A DNA stretch of 64,000 nt from Rikenellaceae bacterium. Its GTDB lineage: Bacteria; Bacteroidota; Bacteroidia; Bacteroidales; Rikenellaceae. The stretch lies in contig CABJAJ010000003.1 of the NCBI GenBank assembly GCA_902363575.1, positions 248,001-312,000 on the forward strand. Reading direction: 5' to 3'. Within the stretch, counting starts at the first letter, position 1, and each line of letters opens with the position of its first letter. The notes under the pieces were generated by a model. It ran no database searches. It was not told where the DNA came from and saw only the letters and a program-made list of their open reading frames with translations. The translations under genes and the position numbers were made by a program. Below, in pieces: positions 27,153 to 36,460 of the stretch.

Positions 27153-27260
27153 ACATAGCGAACCCCTTTAGGGGTGAGCATTAAAGGGTATAAATAAACA
27201 CTGGAGCGTAGCGGAAGTGCTTTATTTATACCCTCCACCTTGCTTCTTCTTTAGAAGAAG
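27153..27260. repeat. Cluster of three further inverted repeats
   Basis: A CCCC-TTTA-GGGG hairpin near 27154-27174; a perfect 13-bp inverted repeat GGGTATAAATAAA (27186-27198) with TTTATTTATACCC (27221-27233); and CTTCTTCT (27243-27250) with AGAAGAAG (27253-27260). With the 18-bp repeat just before, four dyads occur within 200 bp in a stretch without genes (27045-27346). Confidence 0.6.
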
Positions 27261-27346
27261 ATAGAGAATACCGATACAGAAATTCCAAAGCGGGACTTAC
27301 TTCTCCAGCTACAAAACATGATGGATAGAGGATGGTTGTAAAACGG

Positions 27347-28441
27347 CTATCCCTTTAACGGATAACGGGACAGTTGTTCCTTTCGTTTCTCCTGTAACTG
27401 TAAAGCAAGTTCTTTTATGCTCGCTTCATTGGTGGAGTAGTTACCGGCTTTAGCTCGCTTTATATCTCTTCGTCGTCCTTTATCCGTCGTCTTACAGACC
27501 TTCCAGAACTCTTTCAGGTAGTAATACTCGGTCTCTTCAGAACGGGAAACAGCACCGACACCCAGTTCACTGAAAAGATACCTCCGGAGTTCCTCCATCG
27601 GGTCCCGATACCGGGAATAGTTCCCGTTATTGAAATACTTAGCACCTTTGGTCTTGCCCTGCTCAATGGTCTTGCATACTTCCCAGAATTCGTTCAGGTA
27701 ATAGTAACCTTTTCCTGCCGGAGCCAGATAATTGACAGGTTCGATCCGTTTGTAGAATCCGTTCCAAAGCACACCAGCTTGTTCCAATTCCTTCGCCAGA
27801 TCTTCTCGTTGCCCTACATTGATAGGCTCCAACTGGTAATCCTCTTTTGGCCCGACAATCTCCCGCAGCGAATAACGCACCGGCCCGTCTTCCGGTTTCA
27901 TGCAGTACATGACAATCCGCCCCCCGGCATCGATTTCCCGGAACACACCGTAGCCGATTTTCCGACCCAGTACGCTGATCTGGTACTGGACATTTTCTTT
28001 GGGTATTTCGCGCGGCCTGATTCTGTTGCGCCACCGGTTCCAAACCAATCCCTCCCGATAAAGTGCCCGTTGCAGGCGGAGAACCGTCTCCTCGTCGGCA
28101 ATTTCCAACGAAGTATAACCAAAGCATTCGGGAGTAACGTTCAGTTCTTCGCCTTTGATTGAAACATACAGGCACACGGACTGATTGACGCCCACCGTTT
28201 CGACAATCCCTGAAATCCCTTGCCCCACAAGGTTCACGACATCACCGCGCTGAGGCATATCCGTCTCAAACCATTGTCGGAACTCTTCGTATGTTACGGG
28301 CAACCGTTTATCTGGGGTCGCGTCGATAGAGACGACAAAGCGCCGCTGAGCACAGAACTGCGCTATGGCCAGTTCATGCGTCTCATTCTTCGGTCTGTAA
28401 CATCGGAAGAAATCATGGATTGCCGACTTGCTTTTACTCAT
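27347..28441 (-). CDS. Hypothetical protein
   Basis: 364 residues from MSKSKSAIHDFFRCYR at 28441 (an ATG at 28486 is less likely as it adds an unrelated leader). It contains the segment GDVVNLVGQGISGIVETVGVNQSVCLYVS, which looks like a small beta-barrel, and two copies of a Y-Y-x-L-(N/K)-E-F-W-(E/K)-V-C-K-T motif in the C-terminal third, i.e. an internal duplication. It is convergent with the antirepressor cluster. No family recognised. Confidence 0.65.
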   Translation of the reverse strand: MSKSKSAIHDFFRCYRPKNETHELAIAQFCAQRRFVVSIDATPDKRLPVTYEEFRQWFETDMPQRGDVVNLVGQGISGIVETVGVNQSVCLYVSIKGEELNVTPECFGYTSLEIADEETVLRLQRALYREGLVWNRWRNRIRPREIPKENVQYQISVLGRKIGYGVFREIDAGGRIVMYCMKPEDGPVRYSLREIVGPKEDYQLEPINVGQREDLAKELEQAGVLWNGFYKRIEPVNYLAPAGKGYYYLNEFWEVCKTIEQGKTKGAKYFNNGNYSRYRDPMEELRRYLFSELGVGAVSRSEETEYYYLKEFWKVCKTTDKGRRRDIKRAKAGNYSTNEASIKELALQLQEKRKEQLSRYPLKG

Positions 28442-29968
28442 CCGGTATTTGCATCTATAAATTATATACAGGTTTACTTTAGGCAAAGATAAAGATTGTC
28501 GGAGAAATGCGGGCTTAAATTATCAATTTTCTTTTTATGGGAACCTAATAAAAGTTTCGACAAAAAATCCGATAATTCGTTAGAGCACAAATTCCTATAC
28601 AAAACTATATATAAGACCGTCTGCTCTAATGTCCCATTTTGGAATGTTTTAGTAAACAAGATTCTCCGCATAACCGTGTCTGTCATAACATGAAATGACT
28701 GGCATCGAGAGAATCCACCAATGCAAAGCCGACAGATAAATGGATTCTTGCAAAGTCTGTCTATGCACGGATGGATTCTCCCTCTGCAAATCCTGTTCTG
28801 TTTTGAACAAATAATCCCCCGAAACCGTGCCGAACTTTGAACAAAAAAGTCAGAGCCAAAAACGGGACTTGAAAATCAGGCCGTAGGGCGCGTATCGAAT
28901 CCGCACCGGGGGTAGTACCCACCCCGTTCTTTTCAAAAATTATTAGTATATTGTTATTCAATTGTTTAACACCTTCACTTTGTAGAAAAGTGAAACTAAA
29001 AGTCTATAAATAGACCCTTGTTTCTTTCGGATTGAAAGCAAAAAATATTTTCGCCCTTGTTTTTAGGTTGTTTTCAACTCGCAAATAATTGATTGTCAAT
29101 ATATATAGTTTTTCTTTCAATCCGTTTTTGAGCGTTGAACCCTATATTTTTTTTGAAAAAAATTTCTCTTTCTTGTAAGGTGTTGATTTCCAATTAAATA
29201 AAAACAACCCTCGCGCGCGGGCGTTCACTCTCATTTTAGAGCTGTTTTTCCAATCGGACGAAAAAAAATATTTGGCGGTTTGAAAAATTTGTTTTAGAGT
29301 TGAATTGAACCCGAAAGGGAAACAGCCCCGACAAACAGACGGGCAAAAGAGAAACAAAAAATATACAGACTTTCAAAAGCGACACAACCGCAAAAAGTCT
29401 GTAAATAGTAAAAACGAAAAAAACAGTAAGTAAGAAACAGACAGCAAAAACCGCAACAGCGAGAAACAAACAGCCCTTTTTGTGGGAAACCTATTTTTGA
29501 GGCTGGGAAAATCAAAAATTCGTCCGTGCGTTTTGGAACGCTTAAATAGGGTGTTAAATAACCACACCGAGCGGAACGGCAAACCAATGCCGCAAGTCGG
29601 AACGGTCGAAATACGTGTATTTTGTCCGCATACGCAAAACCCGTGATTTTGGGAGGGTGAGAGTCGTATGGAAAAGGGAGGCGATAAAATAATGCCATAA
29701 GTCTGCCCATGCGCAGCCGGAGATAAAAATCGCTATGCGGTAAAAACAATCCGCACGGAGCTTGAGAAAAGAGCATTGCCAAGATTATGCCCACAATCAC
29801 CAGCCGCCAACCGCCCGAATGTTAGCTGCCCCGTTGGAAAAGACGGGGGACGTGCCAAAGAAACACCTCGGAGGAAATTGGAGTAACCGAGGCTTGCCAT
29901 GACAGCGGAAAACCGCCTTTGCGTGTGAACAATGCAAATATAGGGCTTTTTTCCGAAATAGCGAGTAT
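28442..29968. other. AT-rich gene-poor stretch of 1.5 kb
   Basis: No convincing gene. It holds many A/T runs, an 11-bp inverted repeat CGGATTGAAAG (29028-29038) / CTTTCAATCCG (29114-29124), and a GC-rich patch near 28905-28925 (GGGGTAGTACCCACCCC). Open frames on the minus strand (29294-29800, 29733-29975) have odd composition, although a minus -7 box at 29935-29942 points into this region. It could contain a replication or transfer origin, or an untranslated RNA. Confidence 0.4.
29935..29942 (-). promoter_or_regulatory. Minus-strand -7 box
   Basis: On the minus strand TATATTTG fits TAnnTTTG exactly and is followed by G/C-containing transcribed-like sequence toward 29800. No clear gene lies downstream, so the product may be an RNA or a short peptide. 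Confidence 0.4.
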
Positions 29969-30106
29969 AGGGCACGTTTTAGTGAGGTGCAAATTGAGAT
30001 GAAATCTGCACGCTATCGGGTGAAAGGTAGCGTGCGATTTTCGGGCGCGCACAGGTCGTGCCGTTTTGCCATCAGCAGAACGTGCGGTTCGATTCCGCAG
30101 TGCCCT
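29969..30106 (+). ncRNA. tRNA-like structured RNA (138 nt)
   Basis: AGGGCAC (29969-29975) is the perfect complement of GTGCCCT (30100-30106), like an acceptor stem. Directly inside the 3' arm is a perfect T-arm: TGCGG-TTCGATT-CCGCA (30083-30099), with the classic TTCGATT loop. Before it comes an 8-bp hairpin CGTTTTGC/GCAGAACG (30062-30082, one G-U), and further 5' a second 8-bp hairpin GCACGCTA/TAGCGTGC (30008-30035). At 138 nt it is far too long for a tRNA and lacks a D-arm and an anticodon arm of standard shape; no CCA is encoded. It resembles the tRNA-like half of tmRNA in layout only. Confidence 0.5.
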
Positions 30107-30148
30107 CAATATGCACTATCGCATAGAAACACTCTAAATTTTATCATT

Positions 30149-30775
30149 ATGGCAATCAGTAAGTTAAATGCAGAACAGTTTGCAAACATGGCAGTCAATG
30201 CCGCAGGTGTGATTTTCGAGTATGCCGGCAAGGACGGCAAAAACACGGCGATGCACTTTTTCGGTGCCGATTACGAAGCGACCGTGAAAACGCAGGACGA
30301 AATGTTCCGTGTACTGCGTAACGTGGTAACGACTTTCTGGGAAGTGAAGACCAAAGAATCCCTGCTCCGTGAATCGAATGACGGTATCCGCTCGAAACTC
30401 CGTGCAGGAACTCCGCACCGGCTCATCATTCGCACCTCCGCAGGCATTACGGTCAAAATCTTCGACCTCGATGCGAGCGTATGGGCACGAATCGGGTTAA
30501 TGCCGACCAAAAAGGACTTGGAACGCTCCGCCCGCGACCGCAAGAAGTACATCCACAATGCCACCAAAGCACTCATGGAGGCTCTGAATTTCCGTGTGGA
30601 GCTGCCCAAAGACATCGCCCAGCCCGAAGAGGTACAGACCGAACAGCCTGCCGAACAAGTTGTCGCCGAAAGTACGGCACCCGTAACCGTCGCCGAAACG
30701 GTGGCGGAACAGCCAGCCCGCAGGCGTGGCAGAAAACCGAGAAACGGAGCGGAAACCGTAGCGATTGCAGCGTAA
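30149..30775 (+). CDS. Hypothetical protein with basic C-terminal tail
   Basis: 208 residues from MAISKLNAEQFANMAVNAAG at 30149; the frame opens earlier at 29987 inside the tRNA-like fold and that start is rejected. A folded N-terminal 150 residues is followed by an Ala/Glu/Val-rich linker and ARRRGRKPR, an AT-hook-like DNA-binding motif. Probably a DNA-binding protein of the element; no family recognised. Confidence 0.7.
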   Translation: MAISKLNAEQFANMAVNAAGVIFEYAGKDGKNTAMHFFGADYEATVKTQDEMFRVLRNVVTTFWEVKTKESLLRESNDGIRSKLRAGTPHRLIIRTSAGITVKIFDLDASVWARIGLMPTKKDLERSARDRKKYIHNATKALMEALNFRVELPKDIAQPEEVQTEQPAEQVVAESTAPVTVAETVAEQPARRRGRKPRNGAETVAIAA

Positions 30776-30953
30776 CGGTATAGTGAACCCTATACAATCG
30801 AAGCAGGACAGCGTGCAGAAAACGTGCGCTGTCCCTTTTGTTTCATGCCATGTATAAACTCATCGCTTTCAACGAAGTGGCGGAAAATTTTTCTGCCCAT
30901 TTTGCGCTCGGCATCTCCCGTATTTCGACCGCTGCAAAAGCCATGAAACGGGG

Positions 30954-31094
30954 ATGCTGCACTTCATCACGCACAAATTTGTGCGGTACTTATACCAGAA
31001 TTGCGGATATGAACGCACCGAACTTCTGGAGAATTTCGTGTGCCGGAGATATAGCCCGCAGGCTTGGAAATTTCTCAAAAAACTAATACGATAA
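30954..31094 (+). CDS. Small basic hypothetical protein
   Basis: 46 residues: starts MLHFITHKFVRYLYQNCG and ends FLKKLIR. The frame has protein-like composition (aromatic and basic residues, amphipathic), unlike the competing longer frame 30848-31086. It ends 7 nt before the next gene. The ATG lies 178 nt after the previous gene; the frame is open upstream to 30858 without a start. Confidence 0.5.
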   Translation: MLHFITHKFVRYLYQNCGYERTELLENFVCRRYSPQAWKFLKKLIR

Positions 31095-31101
31095 AAAGGA
31101 T

Positions 31102-31329
31102 ATGATAGACGTATATAACAATGCCGGAACCGAGAGTTACGGCTGCTTCAAGCATCTCAAAGCTGCCAAACCCACGCTGGTGCGTCTGGGTGAAGCAGGC
31201 GTGCAAAGTGTAACGGTCAGCAGTTTTCGCGGGCGCAACCTCGTGCGGGTATATCGTGTGCTCACGGGCGAGGGGTGCCGTATCATCAAAATGCCGATAC
31301 TGCCGCCGACACCGACACCGGCGGCATAG
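31102..31329 (+). CDS. Small hypothetical protein
   Basis: 75 residues beginning MIDVYNNAGTESYGCFKHL, with beta-strand-like VQSVTVSSFRGRNLVRVYRV and a Pro/Thr tail. No family recognised. Co-directional with its neighbours and 7 nt after the 46-residue frame. Confidence 0.55.
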   Translation: MIDVYNNAGTESYGCFKHLKAAKPTLVRLGEAGVQSVTVSSFRGRNLVRVYRVLTGEGCRIIKMPILPPTPTPAA

Positions 31330-31381
31330 CATAGTGTGAAATATATCGGTGCAGGCACGGGCGGAAACTCGTGCCTTTTTT

Positions 31382-31555
31382 ATGCCCGATTGCAATCCTA
31401 CCGTAATAATTTCAGCCTTGAAAAAGATAATCGCCTTTGCCCGCAAACGGCAGGATACCATTCAGAACACGGTGTTTGTCGCAGGCTCGCTCGTGCTCGT
31501 CTGGGCCGGAATCCGTGTGCTGACATCTTTTTGTGCTCCTTGTTTCGGATTCTGA
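31382..31555 (+). CDS. Small single-pass membrane protein
   Basis: 57 residues beginning MPDCNPTVIISALKK with one hydrophobic helix (FVAGSLVLVWAGIRVLTSF) followed by CAPCFGF. The frame starts in the short gap after the 75-residue gene. No family recognised. Confidence 0.5.
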   Translation: MPDCNPTVIISALKKIIAFARKRQDTIQNTVFVAGSLVLVWAGIRVLTSFCAPCFGF

Positions 31556-31648
31556 GACAGTAACAACACCTAATGGGCACATGTAGCCGGGACGTGTGCT
31601 GAAAATATGCCCGAATAGTAACAAGGAGAGAGTATTCCATTCAACATT

Positions 31649-31685
31649 GCACTTACCGCATCAATCGGCGAGTGCTGTTTTTTTT
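31649..31685 (+). terminator. Terminator before the 524-residue gene
   Basis: GCACT (31649-31653) pairs with AGTGC (31671-31675) and, inside, CCG with CGG; a run of eight T follows (TGTTTTTTTT). It separates the small genes at 30.1-31.6 kb from the large block that begins at 31709. Confidence 0.65.
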
Positions 31686-31708
31686 ACCCATATCAAAAGC
31701 CTAAATAT

Positions 31709-33283
31709 ATGTTATTCTATAAATTTCGCAATTTCGAGGAGTTCAACGAACTTTTCGGAATACAGCATCACGGCAATGGGGAGAAAAGCCGTAAAAATAA
31801 AATTCTGCTCTCCTATATCAAAAGTCGCAAGTTACTTCATGACGCCACCACGTCCGGCGACTTTCATCTGCTCCATATTTCGAGTATGGCAGAGTTGAAG
31901 CAAACCATGATTGCCGAAATCCTACGTTCCGGCATCCGTGACGGGAATCTGCCATACAAGGTTGAGATTTTGAAAAACATCTATCGGAGTGCCAATTATT
32001 ACACGGATGACTACAAAGGTGTCTGCGAGGACGGAGACTATCGTGCCATCCGCTATGTCAATGCCGAAAACGGGCGTGTGTTCAAGATGAAAATCGGCAA
32101 GCTCTACCGCAAGCTCATTCTCGAAACGGCATTTGGCAGAACATTGCCGGAGCAGGTGATAACGTATCTGTGCGAGGAAATAGCTCAGGAATGGCAGACA
32201 TTTACAATGGGATGCCTGCCGCAAAACCGCCTGCACGTCGATTCGAATTTCCAGAAAATATACGATTCGGATGAATGTGCCGGCGACTTCCATAGTTGTA
32301 TGGTTGATAAAGGATTCCATACGTTCTATGAAAACGCGGTGAATGCCAGTGCCGCCTATCTTGAAAACGAGGACGAGAAAATCATCGCCCGCTGTATCAT
32401 CTATAACGAGGTTCATGACCAGCATGATAAAGTCTGGCGTCTGGCCGAACGTCAATATTCTACGGATTGCAACGATATTCTCAAACGGGCATTGGTCGAT
32501 GCCCTCATTCGGGACGGCCATATCGACGGGTACAAGAAAATCGGTGCCGGCTGTGGCGATTCACAGGCTTTTGTGGACAATGAAGGCAATTCGCTCAGCC
32601 ATCTTAAACTCTCCATTTCCTGCGATTTGGACTACGGGGATACGCTTTCGTATCAGGATAGCTTCAAAAGCTATGACGAGTACGAAAGAGTTGCCACCAA
32701 CTTCGGCGAGGGAGACATTGGACTGGATACCACGAATGGGGAGATCGAGGACGAGGATGACGAGAGGGAATATGACAGTTATCATGACCGCTATTGCAGC
32801 GAGGTAAGAACCGTCTATAGGCATGGGCGTGAATATACTTGCGATGTGGAAGATCTGGATGACTTCCGATTTGTGGAAAGCGATGACGAATATCATCACG
32901 AGGATGATGTGTACTATTGCGAGAATTGTGGAGAGTATGAATTGGCGGACAACTGCTATTATTCGGAGATCACCGAAGAATACTATTGCTGTGAGGACTG
33001 CATGAGCAAAGCGGAGCAGGAATACAAGGAGAGCAACTGGCACTATTCCGATTATGACGAGGAGTATTACGAGGATGCCGACAATGTTGTCAAATACATG
33101 TGCTGGCGGTCTGTCTTGAATCGTTACGAGCAACGCACAATCAGCTCCGAATCGCTCGAAGAACTGGTGGAAAATGGCGAGTATCATACGTTTGAAGGCA
33201 CAGTCTACGACGAAATCGATGAAAATACTGGGCTGCCTTACGGTATGCGCCTCATTGCGGCGACAATGCCCGAAGCGGCTTAA
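31709..33283 (+). CDS. Large acidic protein with zinc-binding cysteines
   Basis: 524 residues. The N-terminal 330 are mixed; the C-terminal third is strongly acidic (runs of D/E/Y) and carries paired cysteines YYCENCGEYE and YYCCEDCMSKAE that look like a zinc-ribbon. Similar acidic zinc-ribbon proteins recur through this block. No function can be assigned; nucleic-acid mimicry is one possibility. Confidence 0.7.
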   Translation: MLFYKFRNFEEFNELFGIQHHGNGEKSRKNKILLSYIKSRKLLHDATTSGDFHLLHISSMAELKQTMIAEILRSGIRDGNLPYKVEILKNIYRSANYYTDDYKGVCEDGDYRAIRYVNAENGRVFKMKIGKLYRKLILETAFGRTLPEQVITYLCEEIAQEWQTFTMGCLPQNRLHVDSNFQKIYDSDECAGDFHSCMVDKGFHTFYENAVNASAAYLENEDEKIIARCIIYNEVHDQHDKVWRLAERQYSTDCNDILKRALVDALIRDGHIDGYKKIGAGCGDSQAFVDNEGNSLSHLKLSISCDLDYGDTLSYQDSFKSYDEYERVATNFGEGDIGLDTTNGEIEDEDDEREYDSYHDRYCSEVRTVYRHGREYTCDVEDLDDFRFVESDDEYHHEDDVYYCENCGEYELADNCYYSEITEEYYCCEDCMSKAEQEYKESNWHYSDYDEEYYEDADNVVKYMCWRSVLNRYEQRTISSESLEELVENGEYHTFEGTVYDEIDENTGLPYGMRLIAATMPEAA

Positions 33284-33309
33284 TCAATTATCTATAATTC
33301 AACAAGAAA

Positions 33310-34377
33310 ATGAAATTACTGAAACGACTTTACGAAATATATTCCCCAAGTAGGAACGAAAACCGGATGCGGACATTCGTTAAACAGCATGTGTCTAAAA
33401 ACATTCCCGATGCAGTCATTGAGCAAGACGCCATCGGGAATTTATATATTACCCGAGGCATCTCAGAAGACTATCCCTGCGTCGTGGCTCATCTCGATCA
33501 GGTACAGAAGATACACAGTCGGGATTTCCGTGTGATTGAAACACGTGACATCATTTTCGGATACTCGCCGTCGAAACGGCAATGGGAAGGATTGGGAGCC
33601 GATGACAAGAACGGGATTTGGATAGCCTTGCAATGCCTTGCAAGATATGACGTCATAAAAATTGCCTTTTTCGTGGGCGAAGAGATCGGGTGCGTGGGGA
33701 GCAATGTGGCAAACATGGCATTCTTCGAGAATTGCCGTTTCGTGATACAACCCGACCGTCGTGGGCATAATGATATTATCACGCAAATATCTTGGGAGCC
33801 GATTTGCAGCGAGGAGTTCTTGCTCGACGTACAGCCTGAACAGTTCGGCTACTGCCCCCAAGCAGGGATGATGACAGATGTGGAAGCCCTGCGGGGAAAC
33901 GGCCTGTCGGTCAGTTGCATCAACCTCAGTTGCGGATATTATGAACCTCATACGGACAATGAGTTTACAGTCAAGGAAGATTTGATGAATTGCCTGTATT
34001 TCGTGCGGCACATTATCGAAACCTGCACGAAGGTATATACCTATGAATCGACTGAGGGTTATCATGGGCACAGTCCTTATGGGGATTTCGATGACTACAA
34101 CGGGACGGAAGATATGATGTTCGAAATCATGATGGCCAACCCCGATTATACGCCGGAAGATGCGTGGGAAGTTTACTATATGAATTTCCCCGAGTTCTCA
34201 CGAGAGGAGTTTTTGGACATATACGGAGAACGTTTGCTGGCATACGGGATGGACATTCCCACAGAATCAGCCTTGCAGAAACAACAAATGACTACCTCTG
34301 TCCGGGTGAAGAAAAAAGGTAAGAGCAAACGCACCCTTTCTGGACTCCGACTACAATCAAAGAAAAGAGTTGTATAA
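33310..34377 (+). CDS. M20/M28-type zinc peptidase-like protein
   Basis: 355 residues. Metal-site motifs are present: H61-x-D63 (VVAHLDQV), D98 (GLGADDKNG), E124-E125 (FVGEEIGCVGS), an Asp in IQPDRRGHND and a late His in YYEPHTDNEF, the layout of di-zinc aminopeptidases/carboxypeptidases such as PepT. Residues after 250 are an added domain rich in Tyr/Asp/Glu, not part of the catalytic fold. A peptidase inside a mobile block of unknown proteins is unexpected; it may act on a partner protein. Confidence 0.72.
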   Translation: MKLLKRLYEIYSPSRNENRMRTFVKQHVSKNIPDAVIEQDAIGNLYITRGISEDYPCVVAHLDQVQKIHSRDFRVIETRDIIFGYSPSKRQWEGLGADDKNGIWIALQCLARYDVIKIAFFVGEEIGCVGSNVANMAFFENCRFVIQPDRRGHNDIITQISWEPICSEEFLLDVQPEQFGYCPQAGMMTDVEALRGNGLSVSCINLSCGYYEPHTDNEFTVKEDLMNCLYFVRHIIETCTKVYTYESTEGYHGHSPYGDFDDYNGTEDMMFEIMMANPDYTPEDAWEVYYMNFPEFSREEFLDIYGERLLAYGMDIPTESALQKQQMTTSVRVKKKGKSKRTLSGLRLQSKKRVV

Positions 34378-34452
34378 AATGGCGGTGCTGCCACCGAGAG
34401 TTTGCTCGAAGTAGCTATTCCTTATATATAAATCAGAATAAAATGAAACAGA

Positions 34453-34953
34453 ATGGATGATAGGATTGAATTTGCAATTATTCGCTTCGAAGGCAAAAAC
34501 CATTTGTGCTATCGGAACGATGACTCGTATATCGATGTCAGCATGCCAATACTGAATTTTACTGAAGGGGAAGATAACTTCGAAATATCTTCCCCGGATT
34601 GGTTATGCCGTGATCAGATTTATGAATATGATGGTCGTAAAGTACGGGTGACCCCAGCCTTTTATGATAACGGGTGGCCGGCAATCTGTATCGTAAATCC
34701 GGATGATGAGGGCGACTATGAGCTTCTCACGGTAAATCTGGAAACTATGGATGCGATAGGTCTGCCGAACCGCACGTTCGTGGATTGTAACAACCAGCCG
34801 GAAGCGTTGGATTTCCTTGTTAAAAATGGATTTGCCGTTGATACGGGATACAAACGCCGTAGCGGTTTCATCGATTACCCGATGGTTAATATCGACCTTG
34901 TGCGGTTATACCAACACCGGCCAGACGCATTTCAACAAGCGAATATCTTGTGA
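34453..34953 (+). CDS. Hypothetical protein upstream of reverse transcriptase
   Basis: 166 residues, acidic, beginning MDDRIEFAIIRFEGKNHLCYR. No family recognised. It ends 13 nt before the RT start, so it is likely co-transcribed with it; a functional link is possible but unproven. Confidence 0.65.
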   Translation: MDDRIEFAIIRFEGKNHLCYRNDDSYIDVSMPILNFTEGEDNFEISSPDWLCRDQIYEYDGRKVRVTPAFYDNGWPAICIVNPDDEGDYELLTVNLETMDAIGLPNRTFVDCNNQPEALDFLVKNGFAVDTGYKRRSGFIDYPMVNIDLVRLYQHRPDAFQQANIL

Positions 34954-34966
34954 TTAAAAGACAGAT

Positions 34967-36232
34967 ATGGCAGATAAAATATTACAAATGTTTTTCGACA
35001 TCGAGCGATGGACGAAAGCAATAGAGAAAGGTGTGGGCAAAGATATCCGGAAAGACCAGCTCATCCGTCTGGCCGATGAACACACCCGACTGGCGATTGC
35101 CGAGGCTATGATGCAGGGGAAATACGAAATTTCTCCACCCCATACAGCCCAAATCCCCAAAGACAACGGCGAATTCCGCACAGTGTATGTAAATGAGCCG
35201 ATGGACCGTGTGATACTAAGTATCGCCAATGACCTCCTGTTCGATCTGATGCCTGAAATACTCCACGGAACGTGCAAGTCGTACCAGACAGGTATAGGTT
35301 GCGGTCGAGTGGTTACCGAAGTCAGCCATCAAATCGTGAACGCCACAAAGAATGGAATTTTGGGCTGGAAATCCGACCTCTCCAAATATTTCGACAGCGT
35401 ACCGATTCAATTCATCGATGAGGCATTCGATAAGGTTAAGACCAAACACGGTCATTCCGCTTTAATCGACGTGCTGCGGAAATATTATCATTCGGACTTG
35501 TATTTCGATGAGGAAAACAAACTCCGAAGCCAATACCAGTCCCTCAAGCAGGGTTGTGCCGTAGCAAGCTGGCTGGCGGATGTGCTCCTGTACGACCTCG
35601 ACGAAGAATTGTCGGAACTGAACGGCTACTATGTACGCTATTCGGATGACATGCTCTTTATCGGTGCCGACTACGAAAAAGCAATGGAGTTGCTCCAGAC
35701 GCGACTTGCCGAGAAATCCATGAAACTCAATCCGAAGAAGGTGGAGTATCTAACGGCGGACATTTGGTTCAAATTCCTCGGATTCAGTATCAAAGGCAAG
35801 ATGATTTCGCTCTCGTCCAGCCGTATCAAGACCTTCCAGAAAGAAATTGAGCAACGAACGATTCGCTGTCGGGACACGACGCTGACGAAAGCCGTCCACG
35901 CCGTGAACCGCTACCTCTACAAGGGTAACGGTGAGTTCAGTTGGGCGACACAGATTCTTCCCGTATGTAACGTGCGGAAAGACCTTGACGAACTGAATAT
36001 GTTTGTCATGGATTGCCTGCGGGCTGTTGCAACCGGCAAACGTAAGATTGGAGGTCTGGGATATGTCAGGAATAAATCTGACGGGTGTATCGTTCGGGGG
36101 CGCGGACGCAATGTGAAAGCGAATCGTTCCAAAACCGAAGGTAACATTCCCGGCTATCTGACGATTGGCTGTATGCGGAATGCCCTGCTGACAAGTCGGG
36201 CTGTGTACAACACGCTGGTAGCATCACTGTAA
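34967..36232 (+). CDS. Reverse transcriptase (RNA-directed DNA polymerase)
   Basis: 421 residues with the palm motifs: PKDNGEFRTVYVNEPMDRVI (near 64-83), SYQTGIGCG, catalytic D137 in WKSDLSKYFDSV, QGCAVASWLADVLL (195-208), the catalytic YSDD box (225-228, RYSDDMLFIG) and LGFSIKGK (271-278). No maturase X/HNH domain, no Cas1 and no clear retron VTG motif was seen, so it is not an ordinary group II intron RT, and no DGR template/variable repeat pair was noted. Its stop is followed at once by an array of hairpin RNAs with conserved linkers. Likely a retron-, UG- or defence-type RT; the class is not settled. Confidence 0.88.
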   Translation: MADKILQMFFDIERWTKAIEKGVGKDIRKDQLIRLADEHTRLAIAEAMMQGKYEISPPHTAQIPKDNGEFRTVYVNEPMDRVILSIANDLLFDLMPEILHGTCKSYQTGIGCGRVVTEVSHQIVNATKNGILGWKSDLSKYFDSVPIQFIDEAFDKVKTKHGHSALIDVLRKYYHSDLYFDEENKLRSQYQSLKQGCAVASWLADVLLYDLDEELSELNGYYVRYSDDMLFIGADYEKAMELLQTRLAEKSMKLNPKKVEYLTADIWFKFLGFSIKGKMISLSSSRIKTFQKEIEQRTIRCRDTTLTKAVHAVNRYLYKGNGEFSWATQILPVCNVRKDLDELNMFVMDCLRAVATGKRKIGGLGYVRNKSDGCIVRGRGRNVKANRSKTEGNIPGYLTIGCMRNALLTSRAVYNTLVASL

Positions 36233-36291
36233 CAATGCCGAGCACACGGCAAGTTGATGAAGGGCTGGAATTCATATTACAGGTAATTTAA

Positions 36292-36351
36292 CCAGAATTA
36301 TCCTGAGTGAAATCCGGTTTATCCACCGGTTTCACTCAGGATTTATTCTGG
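36292..36351 (+). ncRNA. Array hairpin H0
   Basis: Outer stem CCAGAAT/ATTCTGG (36292-36298, 36345-36351), inner 13-bp stem ATCCTGAGTGAAA/TTTCACTCAGGAT (36300-36312, 36330-36342), one bulged T, then CCGGT/ACCGG with a 6-nt loop. It begins 60 nt after the RT stop. Confidence 0.75.
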
Positions 36352-36460
36352 CAATAGCCTGTAAGCATCAAAGTGATAAAGTAATGTGCCATCCTGCCAG
36401 ACATCCGTACGAAAGAAACTGAAACACATCAGCAGAAGTTCGAGGAATGAGGTTGAGACT

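Noticed and set aside
29294..29800. Minus-strand 168-residue open frame
   Set aside because: Composition (runs of Phe/Cys/Arg, no domain) looks like translated non-coding sequence.
30848..31086. Longer open frame over the 46-residue protein
   Set aside because: Composition is less protein-like than the 30954-31094 frame; kept only as an alternative.
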